From the NCBI RefSeq assembly GCF_001540865.1, contig NC_033641.1, positions 5,756,603 through 5,820,602 of the forward strand: a DNA stretch of 64,000 bases, written 5' to 3'. The stretch comes from Ananas comosus (taxonomy: Eukaryota; Streptophyta; Magnoliopsida; Poales; Bromeliaceae). The notes beneath the pieces were generated by a model, which saw only the letters and a list, made by a program, of their open reading frames with translations, was not told the DNA's origin and did not search any database. The position numbers and the translations under genes were made by a program. Positions 47,307 to 58,399 of this stretch are shown one piece after another. Each line of letters begins with the position of its first letter. Position 1 is the first letter of the stretch.

Positions 47307-47963
47307 GATCTATGCATATATTTCATTATTAATCCCCTGTAAGGGGACTTGCGCTTGTGCTGGATTCGGCCCTTGTGGTGGTCCGAAATTGTGTATCAAA
47401 GGGTTCACTCCTTGTGCATTTGGGGCCTGCGCCCCAGCCCTAGCCCCTACATTTTGGGGTTGATATGCTGCTACTGGTGGAGGAGGTGGTAACCCCCATG
47501 TTATCTCTGGCTGTTGACCGGCATTAACAATAGCCGATTTATAAGCTGCTTGATATGGTGCCCCCTGGTATTGGGGCTGACCATTCACCGGTGTTACAGG
47601 ATTTTGTAACATTGGTGTCATTACAGGCACTTGCAAGCCTGCTATCGATTGCTCATTCCGAGTTAATAATTGCCCTATTCAGGCAATATTCTTATTAGAT
47701 GCCGTGATTGCAGCCAATACTACATCTAATCGTGCAGTGCTAGCATGACTATTTTGGTCTAAAACTTGTAAGACCCTAGTCATTTGCCCAAGCGCTTGAG
47801 CCAAACTAGGCTCTTGTTGGCCAGATTGACCACTAGTCTCACCCCTCAGCAGGTAAGACTGCTTGGCGTTTTGAAATATTTTTTGAATTACTAGGTTGTT
47901 CGCTCCTAGAACTTCTAGGAACGGCCCTATTACGTAGATTTATGGCATTGTCATCAGCCATTA
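47307..47963 (-). pseudogene. Element C gag N-terminus
   Basis: Start of the element C gag, from the ATG at about 47963 (MADDNAINLRNRAV) through a Pro/Gln-rich segment at 47636-47310 to the point where solo LTR E interrupts it at 47306. Reading resumes at 31689 on the other side of the insertion (IEEAIRNTF region), as the homologous frame of element D shows. At least one stop and frameshift lie between 47640 and 47960. The product would be the particle protein of a Tat-type element. Confidence 0.75.
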
Positions 47964-47989
47964 TCTTAAAACAAAAACAAATTTACCTC

Positions 47990-48018
47990 AAAATGTCCCA
48001 CCGGACGTGCCAAAAAAC
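47990..48018 (-). promoter_or_regulatory. Putative primer-binding region, element C
   Basis: Directly inside the 5' LTR the minus strand reads TTTTTGGCACGTCC then GGTGGGACATT. Element D has a related stretch in the same place. The primer tRNA cannot be named with confidence. Confidence 0.4.
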
Positions 48019-48759
48019 TGTTCGCTGCCGATTTTCCGGACCCTCATCGTTGTCGACGATCCTCCTCGGGGAGCGTGTTGGGATGGAAACGACTTATGGT
48101 ACTGACCCTCGAAGTTCACGCCCTTCGATTGATCAAACAATTCAGCTGATGAGGGATCGGATCAGCCGGGTTCGAATCCTCTACAGTAAATTCAGTTTGG
48201 CTGGAAGAATCGAATGTACGAACCAAGCAAAAACTGAAGTCGGCCGATGAGCCGAATAGGTAAAGAACACAGGAATTGATCAGCTTGAAGAGCCGAATGC
48301 CTTTATATTCACTGATAAGAAGTACAAGGGTCGAGTGTGCCAGATGGCATGCAGACTCGGTTGATCTACTTAAAACTACTCCTAGGAAGAACAGTAAATG
48401 CGGGAAAGAGAAAATTACAAGTAGACTACTCCTAAAAAATGCAGAAAATTGCGAGAAAAATAAGGGCGATCTTTTGTTCACAGGAAAAAATACCCCTTTT
48501 TAGGGCATTATTGACCGATTTATAGATCACCCCTTGTGATCAGTTATTATCTGTGCATGATCGGCCACTACTCCTGATTCTCCGGACCACTTTCAGCCCA
48601 CTTTCAGCCGATCGAAACCACTTGCAACTGCTTGCGGTTACTGTAACCTCCCTTAATTGGCGCGACGGTTTCTCTTCCGGTGCTCTTGGTGTACGGCAAG
48701 ATTGATGCTTTTGAAGGGAATACCGGCGTACCATCTGTCCACGCCTAATTGGCCCAACA
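48019..48759 (-). repeat. Element C 5' LTR (right, 741 bp)
   Basis: Plus strand from TGTTCGCTGCC to TTGGCCCAACA. It is the complete partner of the split LTR at 13605-17855 and shows the uninterrupted insertion site of the 3.58-kb solo LTR (GAAGTTCACGCCCTTCG near 48111). Confidence 0.85.
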
Positions 48760-49686
48760 CAATTATTATTCTTTTCCTATCCGATGTGGGATTATTATAG
48801 CGTTATGAGCCCAACAAGTTATTATTGGTAGTGGGTCAGATCAATATATTTAGTATCAGAGCCGAATGCCGATTTCAGTCGAGTCATTACAACTTTATGT
48901 ATCAAGTCTTCTCATCAGTGATTTCGGTCCAAATGCAGTACCATTGGTCCCACATATAGTTTGCCCTTATCCCAAAGAGAACGGAATAGACTATTCAGCA
49001 ATGAGGCACTAATTTTGCCGAGACCCAGTCAGATCCGACGACCCGCAAAGGCTTTGCACCAATCAACATCCAATCCAACACATCATAGGTACAATTAATT
49101 AACCGAAATTTTCTCAAGAAAATTAAAGAAAGTGAAAATGTCATCTACTTTGAAAATTAGTCGGTCTACTTTTAATATCAGTGGCTCCACACGGGTTTGT
49201 TTTAAAGACCAAGACCTCCAAGAAGCGTGAGGAAAAGACCTGCTCAAAGGTTGGAAAAACCATAGAAATCAATACTTTAAAATAAAAAAAAAATACAAAA
49301 AAAAAAAAGAAAAGGAAAAGTTCCATAGAAGATCTCTCACTCTCCGTCAATATATACTTGAAGCTGGCAATGAAAACGGTATTCTACTTAAAAGGTGCCA
49401 AGCACAAAATAATTAATGATACTCGTGGTAACTTTAATATTTGCTTATTATTATGTAGTTATACATCAATATGGAATGACGAAAACAAAAGAAAAGAAAA
49501 GGCATCAGCATATCATAAGAATGCGAAAAGAGCCAAACCCTGCAAAAATTAAAAAGAACTATTTTGGAATAGATAAAAAACCCCACAGTTGTTGAATCAT
49601 GGATAAAAAGAAAATATTGATGCACATGGTGACGTCAATATCTGCTTATTATATATGGTTATGCATATATGAATTGTTCATAGAGT
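48760..49686. other. LTR-end remnant, then AT-rich sequence
   Basis: Near 48785-48850 a sequence with GATGTGGGATTATTATAG and CCCAACAAGTTATTATTGG resembles the LTR of the small TRIM at 61541-62044. It is followed at 48851-48862 by TAGTATCAGAGC, a one-base variant of the tRNA-Met primer site, so this is probably a degraded TRIM-like element cut at its left by element C. The rest is AT-rich. The stretch 49360-49620 is the first copy of a local duplication (second copy 50480-50720). Confidence 0.45.
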
Positions 49687-50720
49687 TAAGGGTGCGTTTA
49701 GTTCGCGCTATCTTTTTAAGATTCCTAGTAATCCAATAGGAATAAAAAAATATGACGGTGTTTGGCTAAACACACTAAGTAATCTAGTTGGTAATATTAG
49801 ATTTACTTGGGAATGAGATTCATCCCAAAGTACTAATCTCATTCTCTTGAGAGAGGGTGGGTACGTATCCTCATATTAATGGATCGGGATAATCATAATA
49901 TGTCTAATTTTTTTATTTTTTCCTACNACCCGCCGGCTAGTTGATATTATTTATTTTTTTACACTCTAACCTCATATTTCTCTCTAAACTTATCTTTTTC
50001 TCTCTAAACTTAATTTATTTTTCTCTCTCTAAACTAAGCTCTCTCTCTCTCCCTCTTTTTCTAAAATCTCAACTTTCTCATTCTCTCTAATAACCTCGAT
50101 TCTATTTCTCATTCTATCTTTAATTATGCTCTCTCTCTCTCTCTAATATATGTTCTCTCTCCTTCTTTTCTAAAAAGATGTTGAAATTTTTTGTAGCATT
50201 ATCTAAAATTAATTAAATAAATTAATTAATTAATTGTATTTTTTTTTGTAATCTTAAATAACATGACTAAATAATATGACCATACGAACCAAACACAGAA
50301 ATGCCATATTCTTAGTAATAGGATGAATAGAAATAAGATTCTCGGATATCTTTTTATTCCTAGTAATCTTTCATAGTGCGAACCAAACGCGCCCTAATAG
50401 TGAAAGAATTGTATTCTTAAAATATTAGAAATTTAAGACATGTTCTTCTGTAATTAATTCTTAAATACTACTGATTATGAGATTGTCATGGGAATGGCTA
50501 CTTAAAAAGTGTCAAGCACAATTAATGATGCTTATGATAACTTTAATATCTGCTTATTATGTAGTTATGCATCAATATGGAAAAAAAGAGAAAAAAAAAA
50601 AAGCACCAGCATATTGTAATAAGGTGAAAAGAGCCAATCCCTGCAAAAGTTAAAAAGAACTTTTTTGGATTAGATAACAAAACCACAGCTATTGAATCAT
50701 GGATAAAAAGATAAAAGGAG
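49360..50720 (+). repeat. Direct duplication of about 240 bp flanking the MITE
   Basis: 49360-49620 and 50480-50720 share order and sequence: GGTGCCAAGCACAA or AGTGTCAAGCACAA, TAACTTTAATAT, a stop-rich A tract, AAAAGAGCCAA, then GTTGAATCATGG or ATTGAATCATGG and ATAAAAAG. Copies differ by scattered changes and indels, so the duplication is old. It encloses the MITE. Confidence 0.7.
49690..50394. mobile_element. PIF/Harbinger-like non-autonomous element (MITE), TSD TAA
   Basis: 705 bp with imperfect terminal inverted repeats: the left end GGGTGCGTTTAGTTCGCGCT matches the reverse complement of the right end (GGGCGCGTTTGGTTCGCACT), and the similarity continues for about 40 bp with TAGTAAT. TAA flanks both ends (49687-49689 and 50395-50397), the usual PIF/Harbinger target. 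The interior is AT- and CT-rich with no transposase. One undetermined base (N) lies at 49927. Confidence 0.8.
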
Positions 50721-50776
50721 AAATTAAGATGTAACCTATCATCAGTATTGGTTCCACTTACCATATCTAATAGAAT

Positions 50777-53700
50777 TGTGAGGACTAAGATTTTTCGTAT
50801 ATAAATTTAATATCTTTTTAAATATTATTGTGTGTATTTTAATTTTAAAACCGTCCGTCAAATTTTAGTAAAAAATGATTTACAATGAAAATTTTACGCG
50901 ATTATTATTTTTCACTTAAAGTGAATAGCAATCCTCGTTTCCGGTTGTGACCGAGAAGAGAGGTGGGCTTCGCACACGAATTGAACTCCGTATCGAACGA
51001 TCCAATAGTTCATTCTCAATGGTCGGACTGTGCCAAAGCTAATGTCGTTGACAAATTTCATGTTCGACGCATGGTTTTTGAGAAAAATAGCTTTTATCGC
51101 TGGGAGGGCTTTTATTTCACGTTGTTCTTGCTTTTTTGAAGCGATTAGTGCTTCGTTTTGCGTGAAAACTCGCAGGCAGGGACCTTTCCACGAGAGGAAC
51201 GTAATAAAGAGGGATTAGAATGTGAATTTTGAGAGTTTGGGGACTTTGGAGCGATTATTCTCCAAGATTAATGGGTTTTAGGTTTATAAAGTTTGATTTG
51301 GGGATTTTGGAACCCAAACCCTAGATCAACCCTCATCCTCCACCTTTGCCACCTGAGGAAGAACCCTGCCGCCGCCATCGTTCCCGCCGGCTACCGGAGA
51401 AGGAGAGGAAGCCAATCTCCTTCTTTCTCTCTCCATTGATGTGTGGTGTGAAGGGGGGACCTCGAGCCCTCTTGTATTCGGCTGCCGCCAACCTAGGCTA
51501 CCGCTATCGTCACCACCGAACCCCGGGCAGCCATCCCTGATGCTTCTCTCGCTGCCGTGCCCTGAGGAGCTGCCACGGTTGAGGAGGAGCTCTACAGAGC
51601 TTGTACAACTGTGGGGAGACACCCAGCTGCCACCGTCGCACCACGCCACTACAGGGCGACGCCGGAGGTCCCAAGGAGTCCACCGGCGCTACCCCTCGCT
51701 GTCTCGACCCGCCGCTGTAGGGATTTATGATGCCTTAGCCACCGGTCCACTTTGGGGTGCTGCCGCTGCTGCCGGCCAGGGGTCCCGGCCGACTCCCCTG
51801 AGTGCGGTGATCTTCCCCTGGCTGGAGTTCCCCCTGCCGTGCTGTCGGCCGCCGGATCTGTGATGCCCTACCCTGGCCGACTCCCCTAAGTGCGGTGATC
51901 TTCCCCTGGCTGGAGCTCCCCCTGCCGTGCTGTCGGCCGCCGGATCTGTGATGCCCTAGCCCCTGCATGGTTTCTGCCAAGTGGAGCTTCTTTTTATGGC
52001 CACCAAAGACTTCGGTGAGCACTTGAAGCATGAGCACCACTCTTCAGGTCTTGTGGAGACCCGCGCTCACCTTCGCTGTAATCAACGAAGCTCCGATGTG
52101 CACGTAGGACTTGGCTGCTTCCGGGAGCAAATAATTGGAGGGGTTTCTCCACTATTTCAAAGCCTTTTGGCCGTTGATTGTGCTCCGAACAGTGAACACG
52201 AGCATCATAGTGTCGAGACGAAATCAAATCGACTGGTTGGTTGGATCCGTTACGACGCGAATCTAATGAGCTCGAAACTCGTGTTTATGTATTATTTGAA
52301 TAGTATCTAGTACATTAGCGAGTTGTTTGCAAGTTGTAAGCAATGAGGACTCTATGCATAGCCTCAGAGAGTGTGTAATCATTGTTAGCAACCTCTTCAC
52401 TGATTGTCAAAGGCTTGGGATCCGTTTCAGAGCGAAAATATGGTCCCACAGCATCGTTTGGCAGAAATTCGCCGATCGGATGCGGTTTAAGTTGCTGTTT
52501 TTGCACGTTAGCCATCCGAATGCCCTAGAGACCCCGCCAAGACTTGTTGGCTAGTTTCTACCGCCACCTTCAAAGTCCGAACGCGGTGGATGAGCGGCGG
52601 AAGGGTTTCAGCACGTTTTTCGACGAAATCGTCGGTAGAACGTAGTTTTGCGTCGCGATGAGTTTCCGGCTGCATGGTCACCCTGGAAATCATCGCCTAG
52701 CCCCATAGGCTCCAGGGTCGCCTCGTGTGTTCAGAGGCGATAGGTGAGCGGTGGAGGCTTCCAGTGCCAAAGTGGACACTTTTGGAAACCCGCAATGAAA
52801 CGGTCGATTGACGACAACCGAGTTGACCTTGATGTTTGTGTTTGCTGCCCGGACACTCAAATGGATGTGTTATAGGGTAGAGGGTGACTCACGGCATCAG
52901 TCGGTGTGTTTCGAGACGTTTCATGGGTCCCTCGAGCATCCCGATGCGTTTTCGGGATTCCTAACGAGTTTGGGAATCGGTTTTGGAAAACCGATCCCAC
53001 AGGTGGTCTTGGGTTTGTAAGCGATGTCTTTGAGTCAGTTGGTTCGGTTTCTGACTCGGTGGACCTACCGTAGGTCTGGTCGAGGGTTCTGTGCACCGCG
53101 GAAGCTAGGTACAACTGCGACACATGGGGGTACTTAGATTCGAAGTCGGTTCAGTGGTACACGCTCGGTGATATTCCCTTCATCCCTACTTTTTACTGCA
53201 TGCATATATACATATTCAATACTTGAGCTCTTCACTACATGACTTCAACCCTTGCTCTACTTAGTATACTCTCTTGTTTGCCATGATATAGAAGTAGAGC
53301 GGTAGTGACACTTGTATTTATATTCTAGTTCACCTGAGTGGTCGGTGCCCATGTACTTATAGTATCATTGATCTCACACTTTTCAATTCACCTGAGTAGT
53401 CGGTACTTGCAAACTTGAGAGGATATTAAGCTTGTCTATCCTAATTGACCTCAGTGGTTGGTACTTGTGTTCCCATACAGCTTCGGTGACCTGTTGGTCG
53501 GTGTGCCCCGATGGGAGGTGTTTGTTGGCTATTCGCTGACAGTTGACTATTGATCATATTCGCATTGATCGCCACAGCTCGGGAGCATTTTATTAACACC
53601 AACAGTCAGATCCCCTGTAGGAGTGTTTTTTTTCGGAAAAGTGGTTGGTTGCCAACCCATGAGCCCAGCGGGTATTTGCTATGGTTATATGCCAGGTGGG

Positions 53701-54757
53701 CGAGCAGGAAGTGGCTTTTGCTTGAGATCCTTAGACCAACACGGTGGTGTAGATTGGATACATTTGGACTATTCATTCGGTTGACGCATATAGCTACAGT
53801 AGAGGTTGTTGCATACTTACTTTCAGTTCATTTCTTACACTTATTGCTACTATGGACCTTTCTTTACCTATACCTAGTTACTAGTGAGAACGCTTGCCTT
53901 CGTCGGCTCACAGTACCCATTAGGAGACCCTTTGTTGGTTTCTCACCCCCAATTTTCCATAGATGACCCAGGTGGGATTGATCGGAATGGTGCATGAGGC
54001 TGTAGTTAGAAGGCCGAGATAGAGTTTCCCAACATACGATATACATTTGATTATACTCCTTACTTAGCATTAATTACATTTGTGGATAGCAGTCTTACCC
54101 TTACACCTGTCAGTAGATACTTATGTGGTTCAATTACTGTTTATACTCATGGAGTTTGGGATGTTATACTCATGAGGTTTTGGATATCGAACTTTTGGAC
54201 TTGCGTGGTTTTAGCTTGGATTTTGAAATGTGGCTTTCTACCCCTTGTGGTAATATTTTCAAAATAAAGGTTTCTGTGGTGGGAACGACTTTTAAATGAT
54301 TTTCTTGCGGCTTTTTAAAAGATAGAATTTCAAACAAAGTCTTCGTATGGGAGACATTTCCAACTAATAGGATGAGTGAGAATGAATGTGAATAGATGTG
54401 ATTAAAGATTGTCAATTGTATGCTGATGAATATTGTTCTTTGTATATCCTGTACCACTGTGTGTGTGAGTGAAAGTTTGGTTGCTAATTATACATATACT
54501 ATGTCATGCAAATATAAAGAAAACTCTGTCTGTTTATTTCGAAAATTTTCTGTGCTTGTGGCGATCTAATGCATCATTGGGGATTAAGATTTTGAAAAAA
54601 AAAAAAAAAAAGAGACAATTTTTTCGCTTACTCTGATTTATAAAGATAGCCCAATTTCGAATTAGCTTTCAAAAAGGACCGCCGTTCCGCTTACTCTAAT
54701 TTATAAAGATAGCCCGATTTCGAATTAGCTTTCAAAAAGGGGCCCCGGAGCATGACA
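50777..54757 (+). mobile_element. Solo LTR G (3981 bp), TSD AGAAT
   Basis: Starts TGTGAGGACTAAG and ends GGAGCATGACA, flanked by AGAAT at 50772-50776 and 54758-54762. No primer site or coding region lies between. It differs from the A, B, F and H families over most of its length, but it ends in the same CATGACA/CGTGACA style and has a GGTTTCTCACCCC segment near 53938 like their conserved block. GC-rich segments at 51300-51960 give spurious open frames. The direction is assigned from the resemblance of its ends to the other families. Confidence 0.85.
51784..51959 (+). repeat. 88-bp tandem duplication inside solo LTR G
   Basis: Two copies (51784-51871 and 51872-51959) share GGCCGACTCCCCT, GTGCGGTGATCTTCCCCTGG and GGCCGCCGGATCTGTGATGC with about two differences. 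Confidence 0.9.
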
Positions 54758-54762
54758 AGAAT

Positions 54763-57700
54763 CCGCTGAAAAGCAGGGAGGGATTCACTAACATCCAAAG
54801 TAGAGATGAAAAATTTTCCTTCGAATCTGGGTCTCCACAGAGGTCAGCCTCCAATAGGACGGGGAATTGGGAGGACTTCGCACCCCAGGGGATGGGGTTG
54901 AGAAAAAAATTTGACTTAAAAAATAAACTTAATAATTGGATAAAATTTAAGCTAATTTGAATTGGAAAAAATTAAAATTTATTAACATTTCAAATAAAAA
55001 ATTAATTAATGTAGTGTATTTTAAGAAATTTTACGTATCTCGCGAGGATGGTCCGGGCAGAATTTGTTTCACGCTCGTGAGAATTTGGCAGGAACAGATA
55101 TTCTAAAAACCTGCGGAGAATCTAATACAAGAGAAGCAATGTTTTGAGGTAAAATATTGAACTAGCGGTCACGACGTAGCAGAAGTCCTAGAATAGCAGG
55201 CGGCAGACTGAAGCCTAACTAAACAACAAAGAATATTAATAAGAATCTACCAAGGGTTCGTTCGGAAACTAAAGTTGATGTCAAATTCTCATAAAGCGAT
55301 CATCAAAAGGTTTCTCTTTTTTTCTTCGCCATTCATGGAGAGTAGATTTTTCAAGGACAAAGTACCTGTTGAAGAAATATTAGCACTAATATGTGATGGA
55401 AGCTCTTGAAATTATGTTAAAAGATGTTTACATAGTAGAGCATAAAAAACAGAGAAGACTACAATATTACATGCAAGAGTCCACTAGGAAATACATTAAT
55501 CTCTCGCTTATAGGCTCGCTGTTGAAACTTAATTGACGTTGCGAGTGCAAAGTAATGATGGTGGAACTGCACGGGTTCACTTACAACAGTCGGCACTCTC
55601 AATTTTTTAGCGGACCAATTCCAGCAGTACACCTGTCTCAAAACTCTCAAGAGGAGGAATACGTTCCGAAAAATATATGTAATAGTTTGTTATTGCAAGA
55701 GGGCGCAAAATAAGTAAATTTCATCTTCTAGACGTCTTCTCAGACCGACCCAATGTCGATATACCACATAATAGTATAAAATTTGCACCTATTTTTCTTT
55801 TTGTTATATTGCACAACAGATAAGTTTATCCTCCCCAATTCTTTTGTGAATGATTCGTCTTGTTTCCCTTCCACTTAGAAACACATGAAAGAAAAAGGAT
55901 GAAGTAACCCTACTGTAACTGCGCTGTTTATACAGTAAGTAATATGCAACTGAATATTGCTTCCCCGATCGTGTTGTTCTTCAGACAACCAAACTTAAAC
56001 CTGAAACAATCTTGAGGACCTATTGTAGAAGCGCACAAGACATGAGAAAAAAAATTTGCTCCCCTAATTACCACATATAAGGAATTGCTGCAGTTTTACT
56101 GGGCATGCCACAACACAGTCTTATGATAATGGCACGGCATTGACACAATGGCACGAATTTTTATTATCAAATATTCAAAAAAACATAAGATTTATTTTAA
56201 TATTTCTTCTCGTAGCTATAAAAATGACACGAGTCTTAATTATATCTCACATAATTTATTAAAAATAGAGTGATAAAAAGAACAATTTGTATATATTATA
56301 TTATGAAAGTATATGCATCAAAACAAAACTAAAATCACGATTTGGTAAACATTCATAGAAACATACTACCATAGGCAAATACGCTACATCTGAATTGATA
56401 AAAGAATTGAGGAAGACATTTACTAATTGCAACAAATGTACGTAGATTTACAAAATTTATATATTTCAAGTATGGAAAAATCTTTGTGAAACTTTTCACG
56501 TGAAAAAATAGAAAAATTCAAAAATATCCACTAAAAACTCAAAACAAAATTATATTGTCGATTCATTGTCAGCGCCGTGCCACGCCCGAGGACGACCTAG
56601 GCACGGTACAGCACGGACGGCGACGGCCCTGGCAATCCTTCCACAGCACAAGTGCACAAGTGAAAAAGGGTTGTTGAGCAATAGACAGGTAGAAATTTTG
56701 CAAGCAAATTTTACGTGGTTTTGCAAACTCAAAGAGTACAACCATGCATATCCTCTAAAACTCAAGAATAGGCCAAGTTAACAGCCATTAGCGTGATGAA
56801 AGCCAGAGAAATAAATGAAGTAGATCCTCTTAAGGTGAAATTTACAGGTGGGAAACGCAATTTCCAGAAGAGCATCTCTAGGAAAATACAAACCCTCCTT
56901 GGATCCCTTTTCATGTAATAGGACGCTGATGATAGGTGATAACAGCAGCAGCAAGCTTCCAAATTCCATATCAGAAAAGTTGAAGTTTTGGTTCCTGCGT
57001 CGGTGATCCACCAAAGCCGAATGAAATTTTACTAGGACAAAAGACCTATTATGTTTATATATAGTATTTTAAGGACCTATTAATTAATTCTATTTTGAGA
57101 AGGTAAGATGATTCTTTATGAAGGATGAGAAAAAGATTTGTGCACATACAGCATCTACAGCATATACGGAGCAATTTTGTGCAGCTAACTCATCACCGAC
57201 TCCAAATCTCTGAGATCGGAATATCTTAGTATTTTATTTGGAATAGATTTAAATCTGTAATACAGAAATATCTTAGTATTTTAGTCAAATTGGACTAGAC
57301 AAGCCTAGATTATAATTTAATCCTAATTTGACTTCAAATAAAAATTACATTAGAGTAAACAAAATTATAGACACGTACTAAAATAAGATAAAATTGTCTT
57401 AGATTTTCGACTATATGGTTTTTTTTTTTTTTTTTTTTTTTGAGAGATAGATAGCACGCTACCCGCTTCGTTTATTTCATTTAGAAATAAACTTAGCTGG
57501 AAATGTGAATCAACTAGGATTCAAATTGGGACCTCGGATACCAACCACCAAGCCCTTTGCCACTTACTCTAGGGACAGTCAGTATTTTTCGACTATATGT
57601 TAAATAACATAAACTCACCCATGCATGCATTGCGCAGCTTCAAATCTAGTTATATATAATTTTCTTTTTTTCTTCCTCTTTAAGTTCTTTGAGCTTAAAG

Positions 57701-58120
57701 GCAAGTAGGGATATAACTCTCTTTAATTTCTCTATATTTGAATCACTTGAAAACTCTACATATATGGCTTTTGTTTGACAAGAAAAAAAAAGAAAAAAAT
57801 AGTAGTAACCTTTCTTTGTTCTTTGTTTTCTTTTAAAAAAAAAGATTTCCAAGCTAACAAACACTTGAACAAAAGAATTTCATCCCCATGTACCTTGGAC
57901 ATCAAATAATTGAGAAGAAACAAAAACAAAACTGCAGTAACATTGGATACACCAGAAGGTGCACGCACACCTGATTATCAGGTATGGCCAAACAAATTCT
58001 GGGAGTTGCTTTTCTACAACTTTGTTGATAGTACAAGCCAACTGTCTGCAATCAAAAGCTGATCAAATTTATAGGGCACAGTACACTACTACCCGATTCC
58101 CATAGTTTTTTTTGAGTACC
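54763..58120. other. AT-rich region downstream of the MHF2-like gene
   Basis: Mostly AT-rich and stop-rich; holds a SINE at 57418-57585. After the MHF2-like stop codon a possible 3' UTR intron exists: donor at AAG/GTACTC just past 58121, and an exon-like stretch at about 57970-58050 preceded by TGATTGCAG. Other open frames (for example 55459-55650 and 56778-57014, minus) have no recognisable content. Confidence 0.4.
57418..57585 (-). mobile_element. tRNA-derived SINE with 14-bp target duplication
   Basis: On the minus strand it reads head to tail: a tRNA-like head with an A-box-like TGGCAAAGGGCTTGG (57548-57562) and a B-box-like AATTTGAATCC (57517-57527), about 20 bp of intervening sequence between them, then a tail ending CTATCTCTC and a poly(A) of 23 (57419-57441). 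TTTTCGACTATATG flanks it perfectly at 57404-57417 and 57586-57599. Length 168 bp. It would be transcribed by RNA polymerase III and mobilised by a LINE. Truncated relative at 2951-2997. Confidence 0.85.
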
Positions 58121-58399
58121 TTAAAAGTCCAAAAGTAGTTGTGGAAGTACTCTCTCAAGATGGGTAGCTTCAATTTTGTCACTTCCTTCTGCTTCAGCAA
58201 GTATGGCGGCACGTTGAACAGCCTCTTTGAAAAATAAAATAAACTAAAATAAGTTTAAACAACTAACTTTTAGTATGGCACCAGATTTATATCAAGTTAA
58301 CATATTAAAACATATAAATAAACTCGGGGTTTCAAGCATGCACACCTGTGACAAAAAATCGCAGAAGCTCACAACTTACTTTAAGTGAACTTGCATTAG
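58121..58399 (-). CDS. MHF2/CENP-X homologue, last two exons
   Basis: C-terminal half of the small histone-fold protein MHF2 (CENP-X, FAAP10), partner of MHF1/CENP-S in a DNA-binding tetramer that works with FANCM in fork repair and limits crossovers. Seen: exon 58346-58399 (54 nt; acceptor TGCATGCAG, donor ACAG/GTGTGC) reads NASSLKVSCELLRFFVT; exon 58121-58224 (104 nt; acceptor TTTTCAAAG) continues in phase as EAVQRAAILAEAEG, then KIEATHLERVLPQLLLDF and a stop. The ending VLPQLLLDF is shared with human and plant MHF2. Phases agree across both junctions and there are no stops. The N-terminal helix exons are not found up to 64000; they may lie beyond the window behind the transposon cluster, or be lost. 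Confidence 0.85.

Larger units (their letters stand above)
13605..48759 (-). mobile_element. Element C: Tat-type Ty3 element, host of a nested stack
   Basis: The base layer of the central region. Read on the minus strand: 5' LTR 48759-48019, primer region, gag N-terminus (47963-47307), gag C-terminus and protease (31689-28555), an antisense plant-mobile-domain ORF (18408-19939, plus strand), polypurine tract and 3' LTR (17855 down to 13605). No RT, RNase H or integrase is recognisable between protease and the antisense ORF, where element B now sits. Insertions: solo LTR 13629-17212, element B, and solo LTR E with its own inserts. An antisense extra ORF near the 3' LTR is a described trait of Tat-lineage elements. 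The 3' LTR lacks its outer 76 bp or so. Confidence 0.8.

Noticed and set aside
51326..52040. Several GC-rich frames resembling a gene 5' end
   Set aside because: They lie inside a duplication-flanked solo LTR, overlap on both strands, and show no domain.
55459..55650. 63-codon minus-strand frame as an exon
   Set aside because: No splice context, homology or codon bias could be seen; left unannotated.
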